DNA from: UMGS1889 sp900556055
GTDB lineage: Bacteria > Bacillota > Clostridia > Oscillospirales > Ruminococcaceae
NCBI GenBank assembly: GCA_902463265.1
Contig: CABQEV010000004.1
Coordinates: 1-64,000 of the forward strand
Length of the DNA: 64,000 bases
Reading direction: 5' to 3'
Shown: positions 16,946-25,432 of the stretch, one piece after another
Layout: every line of letters starts with the position of its first letter
Position numbering within the stretch: position 1 is the first letter of the stretch
Program-made: the position numbers and the translations under genes
Notes under the pieces: model-generated
Database searches by the model: none
Seen by the model: only the letters and a program-made list of their open reading frames with translations
Told to the model about the DNA's origin: nothing

Positions 16946-19111
16946 ATGAGATGTGAAGAAATCTACGAAACAGGTCTGCTTTATCACCACTACGCAAACA
17001 CTGCCTATCCCCTGACTCCGCATTCCTTTATGGAATATAAGCTGACGGACGATGACGAGATAAGAAGCTTTGTGACATCTCAGTGGCAGAAAGCCGATGA
17101 GCTCAGCCTTTACATACATATCCCCTTCTGCAAATCGAGGTGTAAATTCTGCGAATATACCGTGCTTGAAAATACAACAGAAGAAATCCGCAGCGAATAC
17201 ACCGACCTTCTTCTGAAGGAAATGGCGATGTATTCCGAGATACTGAGGGACAAAAAAATAGTTGGCTTTGACCTTGGCGGCGGAACACCTGCTATTATGT
17301 CCGATAATGATCTCAGGCGCATAACCGAGGCTGTACGCAGTATGTTTGACGTGGCGGACGGAGTTGTTTTCAGCGTTGAGACCACACCTCTTATCGCCGC
17401 AAACGAACCCGAAAAGATACGTTTTCTCTATGAGCTTGGCTACCGCAGGATAAGCATGGGCATTCAGACTGTTTCAGAAAAGCTGCTTGCAGAGCTTGGC
17501 AGGGACGGTTCTTCGAGCCTGTATGAACGTGCGGCGGAAAATATCCGCAAAGCAGGCTTTGAACGCTTTAACATCGACCTTATGTACGGCTTTCTCCATC
17601 AGAGTGACACAGATTTCGACAACACCATCAAGTATTCCGTCGGACTTTCTCCCGATTATATCACCCTCTACCGCAACCGTTACAAAGGCACAAAGATCGA
17701 GTACGAGGCAGGCGGAGTTTCGCTTTATAAGGCTATGTATCAGTACCGCATCGCCTACCGCCGCCTGACTGAAAGCGGTTATGCCGCAAATCCCGGCAAA
17801 AACACATTCAGCCGCATCGAAGGCGATTACGGAACAAGCGATTACCTCACAAAGCGTGTAATAAGCGGCGTTCCCTATGTCGGAATGGGACTTGGGGCAC
17901 AGTCATTCGGCATTGATTATCTCGCATACGATCTCGGAGCGGCGGAAAAGCGTCTTGAACGCTACAAGGCTGCGATAAATGAGGGCAAGCTGCCTTTTCA
18001 GGATATCTACCGTCTGCCGCAGGAAGAAAGCATGGCGAAAATGATCTCCGTTGCTTTCTATTTCGGATTTGTCGATACAGCGGAATTTTTCAAGAGATTC
18101 GGCATTAAATTTGAGGAAAAATATCCCGAAGAAGTAAAATTCGTCCTGGAAAACAAGCTTATGGAATACAACGGCAGCCGACTTTATCTGACGGAAAGAG
18201 GTGCGGATTTCATCAACGGCGTTATCCCGCTTTTCTATTCAGAGAAATCAAAAAAGGAGCTTCACACTGCATTTGCAAATAAGCATATGTCCGATAAATC
18301 GGACGAAGAGCTTTTCCTTTCGGCATATAAAATCGAGAATTACGACAGACCGTCTGTCACAGCGGATGTCGCAGCATTTACCGTAATGAATGAGGATGGC
18401 GACAACTACCGCCGTGATGATTCAGCAAAGCTTTCACTGCTGCTTATCAGACGAGGTGAACACCCCTATATGAACAGCTGGGCGCTCCCAGGCGGATTTC
18501 TCCGAATGAACGAAACCGTCGAAGAATGTGCAATTCGTGAGATAACAGAGGAAACAGGCGTTACTCCCGCTGCGATAATGCCGTCAGGTGTTTTCAGCAA
18601 GCCCGACAGAGATCCCCGAGGACGCATAATCTCCAACGCTTTCATATCAGTCATAAGCGAAAGCGACGTGAAAGCATACGGCGGAGATGATGCTGTTGAC
18701 GCAAAGTGGTTCAGCGTTTCCTTTGACTCTGACGGCGGCATATGCACACTCACGCTTTCTCACGATGAGATCACGCTGACAGCAAAGCTGCGCGGCCTCG
18801 GCACAAAATTCGGACGCAGAATGTTTGAGATCACAGATAAAGGCGGCCTTGCATTCGATCATGCCGAAATAATCGCATCTGCCCTTGCAGACCTGAGAAA
18901 CGGCATCGGAAACTTTGACTATATATTCGATTTTCTCCCCGATAAATTCACTCTTGCGCAGCTACGGAAGGTGCAGGAGACCGTCATGGGCATCTCGCTT
19001 CTCCCCGCCAACTTTCGCAGAAAAGCTTCCGAATATGTCGAAGAGACAGACGAATCCACATCGGGCGCGGGTCATAGACCTGCAAAGCTTTTCAGAAGGA
19101 AAAACAGGTGA
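16946..19111 (+). CDS. Fusion: HemN/HemW-like radical SAM protein with NUDIX and NrtR-like winged-helix domain
   Basis: 721 residues with three modules. Residues about 50-440 are a coproporphyrinogen oxidase-like radical SAM enzyme (HIPFCKSRCKFC, Cys 62/66/69; LGGGTPA; SMGIQTVS), including a HemN-type C-terminal helical part. Residues about 470-650 are NUDIX, with a complete box at 516-539 (GGFLRMNE, then REITEETGV). Residues about 656-720 (FTLAQLRKVQETVMG, then ANFRRKA) resemble the winged helix of NrtR, the ADP-ribose-sensing repressor of NAD genes. Ordinary HemW is about 380 residues. A nucleotide-sensing, DNA-binding radical SAM enzyme is inference; the domains are clear. ATG follows ggagg. 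Confidence 0.9.
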   Translation: MRCEEIYETGLLYHHYANTAYPLTPHSFMEYKLTDDDEIRSFVTSQWQKADELSLYIHIPFCKSRCKFCEYTVLENTTEEIRSEYTDLLLKEMAMYSEILRDKKIVGFDLGGGTPAIMSDNDLRRITEAVRSMFDVADGVVFSVETTPLIAANEPEKIRFLYELGYRRISMGIQTVSEKLLAELGRDGSSSLYERAAENIRKAGFERFNIDLMYGFLHQSDTDFDNTIKYSVGLSPDYITLYRNRYKGTKIEYEAGGVSLYKAMYQYRIAYRRLTESGYAANPGKNTFSRIEGDYGTSDYLTKRVISGVPYVGMGLGAQSFGIDYLAYDLGAAEKRLERYKAAINEGKLPFQDIYRLPQEESMAKMISVAFYFGFVDTAEFFKRFGIKFEEKYPEEVKFVLENKLMEYNGSRLYLTERGADFINGVIPLFYSEKSKKELHTAFANKHMSDKSDEELFLSAYKIENYDRPSVTADVAAFTVMNEDGDNYRRDDSAKLSLLLIRRGEHPYMNSWALPGGFLRMNETVEECAIREITEETGVTPAAIMPSGVFSKPDRDPRGRIISNAFISVISESDVKAYGGDDAVDAKWFSVSFDSDGGICTLTLSHDEITLTAKLRGLGTKFGRRMFEITDKGGLAFDHAEIIASALADLRNGIGNFDYIFDFLPDKFTLAQLRKVQETVMGISLLPANFRRKASEYVEETDESTSGAGHRPAKLFRRKNR

Positions 19112-19182
19112 TTTTTTCTGCCTATTTGCCGCATGAGCATTTGTGTAATTCGACCAAATTATAATATTTTTCTCTGAAATGA

Positions 19183-19211
19183 TTGACAATCTTACCGAAA
19201 TATTGTATAAT
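19183..19211 (+). promoter_or_regulatory. Consensus promoter of the MCP gene
   Basis: TTGACA (19183-19188), 17 bp, TATAAT (19206-19211): a full sigma-A consensus. Confidence 0.9.
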
Positions 19212-19261
19212 ATAAATTAAATCAAACGGCATTTATATAATGCAAGTTCGGAGGATTTTTT

Positions 19262-20209
19262 ATGGCTGATATCAAACTTACACAACTTATAGATAGCGTT
19301 ACCCTTCAGTCCATTCAGGACGGATTTTCCAACAGTACAGGCATGACTGCCCTTATCGTTGACAGCGACGGCATTATCACACACGCAGGCGGAACAGCCG
19401 AAATGTGCTACAACGCAAGCCAGAGAAAGGCTTCAGGCGTTAAGTCAACAGGTCTTTTCGATTACAGCGCTCCCGTGCTTCTTGACGGTCAGGAGATCGC
19501 ATATGTTATTGGCGGAATGGCTCTGACTGAGATCCCCGATGATAATGCTGCTCTCGATATCGCAGGACAGCTCGGACTCGGTATCGACGTTTACAAAAAG
19601 ATACTCAAGAGCGTTACCGTTATGCCCTCAAAGCGTATTGACGCTTGTGTGGATTTCCTTCACACTATTGCTGATACTATCGCATCTCTTGCGTATGTCA
19701 GCTATATGTCCGAATCAAAGAACAAGACCAACACCAATGAAGATGATAAGGAAAAGGTAATGAGAGGCATTTACTCCGCAGAGGTCCTCGCAAAGGAATC
19801 CTCACGCAGCTTCTCTATCCTCAATGACCGTTTTTCACACCTTTCCGATGCAGCTAAGCGCTCTTCAGAAGTAGTAAGAGATACATCGGAAACTATCAAG
19901 AATATCCAGAACGTTGCCCTCAACACACGTATCCTCGGCTTCAATGCATCTATCGAAGCATCAAGAGCGAAGGAAAGCGGAAAGGGCTTCGGAGTTATCG
20001 CACAGGAAGTCAGAAATCTTGCAGATGTCAGCAATGCATCAGCAAACAAGGTCGAGGAAACTATCTCCTCTATCAGTGAATTTACTGATGAGATCAACAA
20101 TATCGTAAACGAAATGGACGAAATGATCGGAAAGAATGCTGAAAACATCAAGAAGATCGACGCTTTCCTCAGTGAGCTGAAGGTAGCTGCTTCAAAAGCA
20201 GGAAAATAA
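19262..20209 (+). CDS. Soluble methyl-accepting chemotaxis protein with PocR-like sensor
   Basis: 315 residues with no membrane helix. The N-terminus (about 5-150) resembles a PocR ligand-binding domain (LIDSVTLQSIQDGFSNSTGM), known to bind small metabolites in the cytosol. Residues about 175-310 form a short MCP signalling hairpin with the kinase-contact tip region ALNTRILGFNASIEASRAKE and the GFGVIAQEVRNLAD motif. The hairpin is shorter than usual. It would report an internal metabolite to CheA/CheW; none of those genes is in the window. The next gene, 15 bp downstream, encodes a YjfB-type motility protein. Confidence 0.88.
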   Translation: MADIKLTQLIDSVTLQSIQDGFSNSTGMTALIVDSDGIITHAGGTAEMCYNASQRKASGVKSTGLFDYSAPVLLDGQEIAYVIGGMALTEIPDDNAALDIAGQLGLGIDVYKKILKSVTVMPSKRIDACVDFLHTIADTIASLAYVSYMSESKNKTNTNEDDKEKVMRGIYSAEVLAKESSRSFSILNDRFSHLSDAAKRSSEVVRDTSETIKNIQNVALNTRILGFNASIEASRAKESGKGFGVIAQEVRNLADVSNASANKVEETISSISEFTDEINNIVNEMDEMIGKNAENIKKIDAFLSELKVAASKAGK

Positions 20210-20224
20210 ACAGGAAGTGATCTT

Positions 20225-20425
20225 ATGGTAGAAGAAATTGCTCAGATGTCCATGGCAATGAGTCAGATGCAGCTTTCGCAGAATGTCTCGATCGCTATGA
20301 CGGACAAGGTACTTGATATGCAGGGTACAGCGGCTATGCAGCTTCTCGACAGCATGGCTGAAACTACCTCGCAGATACAGGCTTTTCCGGGAGATGTCGG
20401 ATATTTGTTCGACGTAACAGCATAA
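20225..20425 (+). CDS. YjfB-type putative motility protein
   Basis: Sixty-six residues with the family pattern IAQMSMAMSQMQLSQNVSIAM then a second helix KVLDMQGTAAMQLLDSM. The family is small, alpha-helical and Met/Gln rich, and is found with flagellar or chemotaxis genes; its molecular role is unknown. It is co-transcribed with the MCP gene and closed by a strong terminator. Ribosome site aggaagtgat precedes the ATG. Confidence 0.8.
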   Translation: MVEEIAQMSMAMSQMQLSQNVSIAMTDKVLDMQGTAAMQLLDSMAETTSQIQAFPGDVGYLFDVTA

Positions 20426-20426
20426 A

Positions 20427-20466
20427 AACAATCGCCTCTTTCATTTGGAAAGAGGCGATTTTGTTT
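20427..20466. terminator. Bidirectional terminator
   Basis: Twelve-bp stem 20430-20441/20449-20460 with flanking A-run and T-run between converging genes. Confidence 0.9.
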
Positions 20467-21122
20467 TAGCTGAAGCTTACAGAAGAAAGGAACTGCTCGA
20501 ATGTATCGGCATATCCGTCAAAATCCTGCTCAAGTGAACCGATCGTCAGAATATACGCACAGGTTTCGGTCTCGACATAAACAGAGCGGTACTTTGCGGC
20601 ATTCGTCTTATCATCGGGATCACGGACTGTGTATGTTGACGAAATGGAGTCATATCCCTGAAGCGTGCCCTTGACAGGATCCTCATATTCAAGCGTGAAC
20701 GACTGATAAAGGAACTCATTCATAAGGCGGCCTGTTGCTTCAAATTCGTCAACAGGCGGATAGCCGTCTTCGTTATAAGTCGATTTGATGTTAATGTTTG
20801 CAATCCCGTCGCCGAAAACCATCTCAGTCGTATTCTCGCCCTTTGATTCAAATCCATCGGGAAGTGTGTATGCGATCTTTCCCTTTGCGGGATTTTCCTG
20901 TATCTCGGTGGATTCAGTCTCCTTCGGTACACTTTCAATTCCGATGATCTCACCCTGTACGGTCATCTCGGATCCGTTTTCAGAAGCTGACTCCGAAACA
21001 CTTTCAGCTGATGTCTCGGAAGCTGCCTGAGTGGCATCCGCACTGCTGCCCGATGAGCAGGCAGACATAGAAAAAACTGTTGCAGCTGCGCATAATGACG
21101 CAGCGATCCTTTTCATATTCAT
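20466..21122 (-). CDS. Lipoprotein of unknown function
   Basis: 218 residues with lipobox ending at C22 (FSMSAC), an Ala/Ser/Glu linker to about residue 55 and a soluble domain (about 75-218) with no recognised catalytic motif. The domain layout (KIAYTLPDGFESKG near its start, a C-terminal FEQFLSSVSFS helix) resembles small PsbP/lipoprotein folds of Firmicutes, but this is weak. The gene to its right on the same strand ends 19 bp upstream, so the two are probably co-transcribed. Start ATG 21122 has site aaggaa. Confidence 0.75.
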   Translation of the reverse strand: MNMKRIAASLCAAATVFSMSACSSGSSADATQAASETSAESVSESASENGSEMTVQGEIIGIESVPKETESTEIQENPAKGKIAYTLPDGFESKGENTTEMVFGDGIANINIKSTYNEDGYPPVDEFEATGRLMNEFLYQSFTLEYEDPVKGTLQGYDSISSTYTVRDPDDKTNAAKYRSVYVETETCAYILTIGSLEQDFDGYADTFEQFLSSVSFS

Positions 21123-21141
21123 TGGTATCCATTCCTTTTTA

Positions 21142-22164
21142 TTAATATCTCGGGAACTTCATATGTCCCGTAAGTTTTGCTTTCAGACGGCTGAACCTTG
21201 CAACAGGAAGATTTTCCGCAAACGGATCCGGGGCTTTCACAAAAAACGCACCGCTCCTGTCACGTTCTATCCTAAGCATAACTGTCGGCGATGAACAGCC
21301 TTCCGAAAGATCAGTCAGTGCTGTTACGCCATATTTTTCACATAACTCCGAAAGCATCGGAAATTCGTCGCCGTACAGCTTTGCATCTGCGGGCATCTCC
21401 TCATATCTTTCGGGACTGCGCATATCTCCGGCTGCCGCACGAAGTGCCAGATTTATCGCTCCCGTGCTGCTCTGCATACACGAAACACGGAATACCGACG
21501 TTTTCCGTTCAAGCATCTTCGCCGTAAGATCGGTAAGCACAGCTTCAAGCATCTCTCCGCTGCATCTGCCGTAAAGTCCGTCCGCTATATCCGCTTCGAT
21601 CTTCATTGACGGAATAAGCATTTTCAGCTCACGGCAAAGCTTTTCCGCAATATCGGACACGCAGCAGGGCGCATCACCGATTTCCGAACAGCCGATAAGT
21701 TCCTTGACAGGGAGCAGCGTTCCGTATATCCCGACAATTCCGTCGTCCAGGATATTAAGCTCGTCCCTGCCCCTTCCGTCTGTTTTATCTGCAAGATTAT
21801 CAAGCGCAAATCCCATATTGTTTATGATCGATGTGATCTGCGATATTACATGATCCATGCGCCTTTTCACTATCGGATCGGACAAAAGCTCGGCTTCTCC
21901 GACTGCTCTCCTGACCTCGGCAATATAAAATTCCCCGCATCCGAAGATGTTTATATCATATTTTTTTCCGCCGCTTACCGCAGTAAATTCGGTATTTTCC
22001 CCGTCAAGTGAAATATCCTCGGGAATGATCGCACGGAAATCTTCACCGTCAGCCAAAAAGCTGCTTTCGGGGTGATTTCTCGCAGCAACGGAAAGATCGT
22101 CCGACAGGATAAGTATATCAGCCTTCGAGCCTTTATATGCATCAAGCAGCTGTGCAGCCTTCAT
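21142..22164 (-). CDS. Unknown cytosolic protein, possibly a degenerate histidine kinase-like protein
   Basis: 340 residues, no membrane helix. Residues about 105-130 (RRMDHVISQITSIINNMGFALDNL region) look like a dimerising helix of a kinase, and a C-terminal alpha/beta part may be an eroded GHKL ATPase fold, but no N, G1 or G2 box is present. It precedes a lipoprotein gene by 19 bp on the same strand, and the two may be an operon from the promoter at 22216. Function was not recognised. Confidence 0.65.
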   Translation of the reverse strand: MKAAQLLDAYKGSKADILILSDDLSVAARNHPESSFLADGEDFRAIIPEDISLDGENTEFTAVSGGKKYDINIFGCGEFYIAEVRRAVGEAELLSDPIVKRRMDHVISQITSIINNMGFALDNLADKTDGRGRDELNILDDGIVGIYGTLLPVKELIGCSEIGDAPCCVSDIAEKLCRELKMLIPSMKIEADIADGLYGRCSGEMLEAVLTDLTAKMLERKTSVFRVSCMQSSTGAINLALRAAAGDMRSPERYEEMPADAKLYGDEFPMLSELCEKYGVTALTDLSEGCSSPTVMLRIERDRSGAFFVKAPDPFAENLPVARFSRLKAKLTGHMKFPRY

Positions 22165-22215
22165 ATTGTCCCTCCTGTCAGAATGATACGAAAATACCGC
22201 TTTTCGACATTTTAC

Positions 22216-22244
22216 AGTATATCACATTTTGTTGACTGTGTCAA
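22216..22244 (-). promoter_or_regulatory. Promoter of the 21142-22164 gene
   Basis: Reading leftward: TTGACA (22239-22244), 17 bp, TATACT (22216-22221). Confidence 0.85.
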
Positions 22245-22356
22245 TCCAAAATAAGTGTTCAAAAGTTAAGAATTCTGCGAAAAAAGCTGTCACAAAAGCC
22301 GATCGGCATACATTCCCCATATCATTTGCATCACCCAATAAAAGCATTTCATATCA

Positions 22357-22384
22357 GCCGTCTGACCTGCTCAGGCGGCTTTTA
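22357..22384 (+). terminator. Orphan terminator upstream of sulP
   Basis: gccgtctga (22357-22365)/tcaggcggc (22371-22379), one G-T pair, then ttttta. It points rightward, but no rightward gene ends before it within 1.9 kb. It may end a short untranslated RNA from 22245-22356 or block stray transcription. Confidence 0.6.
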
Positions 22385-22431
22385 CCGTCATAATAGCCAA
22401 TTAAATGTGATAACGGGGTGAAAAATTCTGC

Positions 22432-22460
22432 TTGACATAAATTTCAGGCAGGAGTAAAAT
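22432..22460 (+). promoter_or_regulatory. Promoter of the sulP gene
   Basis: TTGACA (22432-22437), 17 bp, TAAAAT (22455-22460). Confidence 0.85.
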
Positions 22461-22515
22461 AATAGTTGCTGCTTTTCGCAGAATATGGGATTATATTATG
22501 AAAGAAGATTGAAAA

Positions 22516-24159
22516 ATGATTATCAAAGAGTATGCAAACTGCCTGAAAGATGAATTTTCGGGCTATGATGCAAAGAAGTTCGGCAAGGACGTTCTTGCGG
22601 GCATAACCTGCGCTGCGGTCGCTCTTCCTCTTGCGCTTGCATTCGGAGTAGGCTCGGGTGCATCGGCTGCTGCGGGACTTGTGACGGCTGTCATCTCAGG
22701 CATCGTTATCGGCGGACTTTCCGGCGGATTTTATCAGATAAGCGGCCCGACGGGAGCAATGACGGCTATCCTCGTTTCACTTGTTGCACAGTACGGACTG
22801 AAAGGCGTGTTCCTCGCAAGCTTTATGTCGGGCGTGATACTTCTCCTCTGCGGACTTTTGAAGCTTGGCGGACTTGTATCGTTTATCCCCTCACCTGTTA
22901 TCACGGGATTTACAAGCGGTATCGCAATTATCATCGCACTCGGTCAGGTCAATAATCTTACGGGACTTACCTCCGAAGGACTGACAACAGTTGAGAAGCT
23001 CGTAAGCTATTTCCGTCTTGAACAGCACCCGAATTATACTGGACTTATCATCGGTCTGGCAGTAATTGCGTTTATGTTCCTCTATCCGAAAAAGCTGGCT
23101 CAGTACTGCCCGGGATCGCTTGCGGCTATCATTATCGCAACAGCTGTCAATATGATAGTTAAGTTTGATGTCCCCGTTGTCGGCGAGATACCGAAAAGCA
23201 TCTTCCTTGCTGACCGTCTTACTCTCGACGATTTTGATATCGGAGATATGACAAGCCTTTTTGTCAGCGCACTTTCCATCGCAGCTCTGGGACTTATCGA
23301 GAGCCTTCTCTGCGGCGCATCTGCGGGACATATGACAGGCAAAAAGCTCAATTCCGATGTTGAGCTTGTCGCACAGGGCGTGGGCAACATGATAATACCG
23401 TTCTTCGGCGGAGTTCCCGCAACTGCTGCTATCGCAAGAACAAGCGTTGCCATCAAATCGGGCTGCGTTACAAGACTTACTTCCGTTATCCATGCGGTAG
23501 TTCTGCTGCTTTCCATGTTCGTCCTCGGCGGCGTTATGTCAATGATACCTCTTTCCGCACTTGCAGGCGTGCTTATCGTAACTGCATGGAGAATGAATGA
23601 ATGGTCCGCCATCAAATCAATTTTCAGCAAGAAGATAAAGACTGCAATGTCGCAGTTTCTTATCACAATGGCAGCTACTGTTGTGTTTGATCTGACGGTT
23701 GCTATCGTTATCGGTGTTATATTCTCAATAATCATGTTCGTTGTAAAGGTATCGGATATGCAGGTAAATGTTGCGGAGGTCGATACCGACAGGCTTTCGG
23801 AAGCAGTTGACGATCCCGAAGCGCTGAATGATACAAAGGTAGTTTATATAACAGGACCTCTCTACTTCGGAACAGCAAACAAGCTTGAGGAAAAGCTTGA
23901 AGAAGCAAAGGGAAGCGGAAAAATAATCTTCTCCATGAGAGGTGTTCCTCTGGCGGATATTTCAGGCGTTTCTGCCCTGCTCGATATATGCAGACGTGCG
24001 ACCGAAAAGGGTGCGAAAATATACTTCTCCTGCGTACAGCCGCCGGTAAAGGAAATGTTTACCCGCTGCGGATTATCCGAATTCTACGGCGATGAGCTTT
24101 TCTACTGGAGCACAGACAAGGCACTTGCCGATCTTGCGAAGGTTCCCGAAAGCGCATGA
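22516..24159 (+). CDS. SulP-family anion transporter with STAS domain
   Basis: Membrane transporter of 547 residues. It has about 11-14 helices, with the SulP hallmarks DVLAGITCAAVALPLALAFG at the N-terminus, QISGPTGAMTAILVS and the FFGGVPATAAIART segment. A cytosolic STAS domain occupies about 440-545 (VVYITGPLYFGTANKLEEKL; MRGVPLADISGVSALLDIC). Family substrates are sulfate, bicarbonate or organic anions; none can be assigned here, as no carbonic anhydrase or sulfate-assimilation gene is adjacent. Monocistronic with terminator. The ribosome site is weak (gaaagaaga). Confidence 0.93.
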   Translation: MIIKEYANCLKDEFSGYDAKKFGKDVLAGITCAAVALPLALAFGVGSGASAAAGLVTAVISGIVIGGLSGGFYQISGPTGAMTAILVSLVAQYGLKGVFLASFMSGVILLLCGLLKLGGLVSFIPSPVITGFTSGIAIIIALGQVNNLTGLTSEGLTTVEKLVSYFRLEQHPNYTGLIIGLAVIAFMFLYPKKLAQYCPGSLAAIIIATAVNMIVKFDVPVVGEIPKSIFLADRLTLDDFDIGDMTSLFVSALSIAALGLIESLLCGASAGHMTGKKLNSDVELVAQGVGNMIIPFFGGVPATAAIARTSVAIKSGCVTRLTSVIHAVVLLLSMFVLGGVMSMIPLSALAGVLIVTAWRMNEWSAIKSIFSKKIKTAMSQFLITMAATVVFDLTVAIVIGVIFSIIMFVVKVSDMQVNVAEVDTDRLSEAVDDPEALNDTKVVYITGPLYFGTANKLEEKLEEAKGSGKIIFSMRGVPLADISGVSALLDICRRATEKGAKIYFSCVQPPVKEMFTRCGLSEFYGDELFYWSTDKALADLAKVPESA

Positions 24160-24173
24160 TGTAAAATATGTTC

Positions 24174-24211
24174 AAAGCCGTTTCCGATGGTTTTCGGGAA
24201 CGGCTTTTATT
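24174..24211 (+). terminator. Terminator after sulP
   Basis: Stem aaagccgtttccg/cgggaacggcttt (24174-24186/24195-24207) with T-run. Confidence 0.85.
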
Positions 24212-24390
24212 GAAAGAAGTCGCCTGAAAAGCACTGTCCCCGTGAGGACACACTGATCTTCCTGAAAACATCTATGGTCACACCGGATAAAAGCTGCGTA
24301 TCTTTCGCACCTGCGGCTGAGTGCAAAGCCCCTATGCGCACAAAAGTGAAATAATCCAAAAAACAATAACGTTTACATCAGACACGCTTA

Positions 24391-24419
24391 TTGACAATAA
24401 AGAGCGTGTGTGGTAAAAT
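24391..24419 (+). promoter_or_regulatory. Promoter of the manA-glk operon
   Basis: TTGACA (24391-24396), 17 bp, TAAAAT (24414-24419). It coincides with an upstream in-frame start of the next frame and so argues against that start. Confidence 0.85.
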
Positions 24420-24456
24420 ATATTATATAATGCCATCTGAAAGGGGTATCACGGAA

Positions 24457-25401
24457 ATGTCAATTATTAAACTTGAACCTGCGTTCAAGGATTATCTCTG
24501 GGGCGGAACCCGTCTCCGCACGGATTTCGGAAAAAAATGCAATTTTGATAAGGTCGCTGAAAGCTGGGAGCTTTCCTGCCACAAGGACGGCAGCAGCGTT
24601 GTTGCAAGCGGCGAATTCAAGGGTCTGACCCTCGCTGAATACATCGAGAAAAAGGGAAAGGCTGTACTCGGAACAGACTGCAAAAAGTTTGAGAACTTCC
24701 CTATTCTTATCAAGCTGATCGACGCAAAGGACAACCTCTCCGTTCAGGTCCACCCTAACAATGAATACGCACAGCGCGTTGAAGGCGAATACGGCAAGAC
24801 CGAGATGTGGTATATCGTTGACTGCGATGAGGGTGCTGAGCTTCTCTACGGCTTCAAGAAGGAGATCTCCAAGGAAGAATTTGCCGAGAGAATAGCAAAC
24901 AACACTCTTCTCGAAGTAACAAACTCCGTTCCCGTCAAGAAGGGCGATGTTTTCTTCATAGAGGCAGGCACTCTCCATGCAATAGGCAAGGGCATACTTA
25001 TCGCTGAGATACAGCAGAATTCCAACACAACATACAGAATTTACGATTACGGCAGAGTCGGCAAGGACGGAAAGCCCCGTGAGCTGCACGTTGAAAAGGC
25101 AAAGGACGTTACACGTCTTGCACCCGCAAAGGCTTATCCCGATCACCCTGCCCAAAAGCATGACGGATACACATCAAAGCTGCTTTCTTCCTGCGATTAT
25201 TTTACTGCATATGCTGTTGATGTTGACGGCACAGCGGTTCTGAATGCCGATGACAAGTCATTCCTTTCTCTGCTTTTCCTCGATGGAAATGCTGATGTTT
25301 CGGGAGTTCCCGCAGTCAAGGGCGACAGCATCTTTGCTGATGCAGGCACAGGCGAGATAAAGATCACAGGCAAGTGCCGCCTTATACTTACAAAAGTTTG
25401 A
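24457..25401 (+). CDS. manA: Mannose-6-phosphate isomerase, class I
   Basis: Zinc enzyme of 314 residues interconverting mannose 6-phosphate and fructose 6-phosphate. Start ATG 24457 follows aaggggt; the longer frame from 24391 runs through the promoter. Visible motifs are YLWGGTRL, the zinc ligands in LSVQVHPNNEYA and KTEMWYIVD, and a His in AGTLHAIGKG. It is of the short Bacillus-type form with a C-terminal jelly roll. It heads an operon with a ROK glucokinase 31 bp downstream, fitting entry of mannose and glucose into glycolysis. Confidence 0.94.
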   Translation: MSIIKLEPAFKDYLWGGTRLRTDFGKKCNFDKVAESWELSCHKDGSSVVASGEFKGLTLAEYIEKKGKAVLGTDCKKFENFPILIKLIDAKDNLSVQVHPNNEYAQRVEGEYGKTEMWYIVDCDEGAELLYGFKKEISKEEFAERIANNTLLEVTNSVPVKKGDVFFIEAGTLHAIGKGILIAEIQQNSNTTYRIYDYGRVGKDGKPRELHVEKAKDVTRLAPAKAYPDHPAQKHDGYTSKLLSSCDYFTAYAVDVDGTAVLNADDKSFLSLLFLDGNADVSGVPAVKGDSIFADAGTGEIKITGKCRLILTKV

Positions 25402-25432
25402 TTCAAAAGTTTGATTTTAAGGAGAGTTTATC

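Noticed and set aside
24391..24456. 22-residue extension of ManA
   Set aside because: Its start codon is the -35 TTGACA of the promoter and the sequence is not conserved in ManA.
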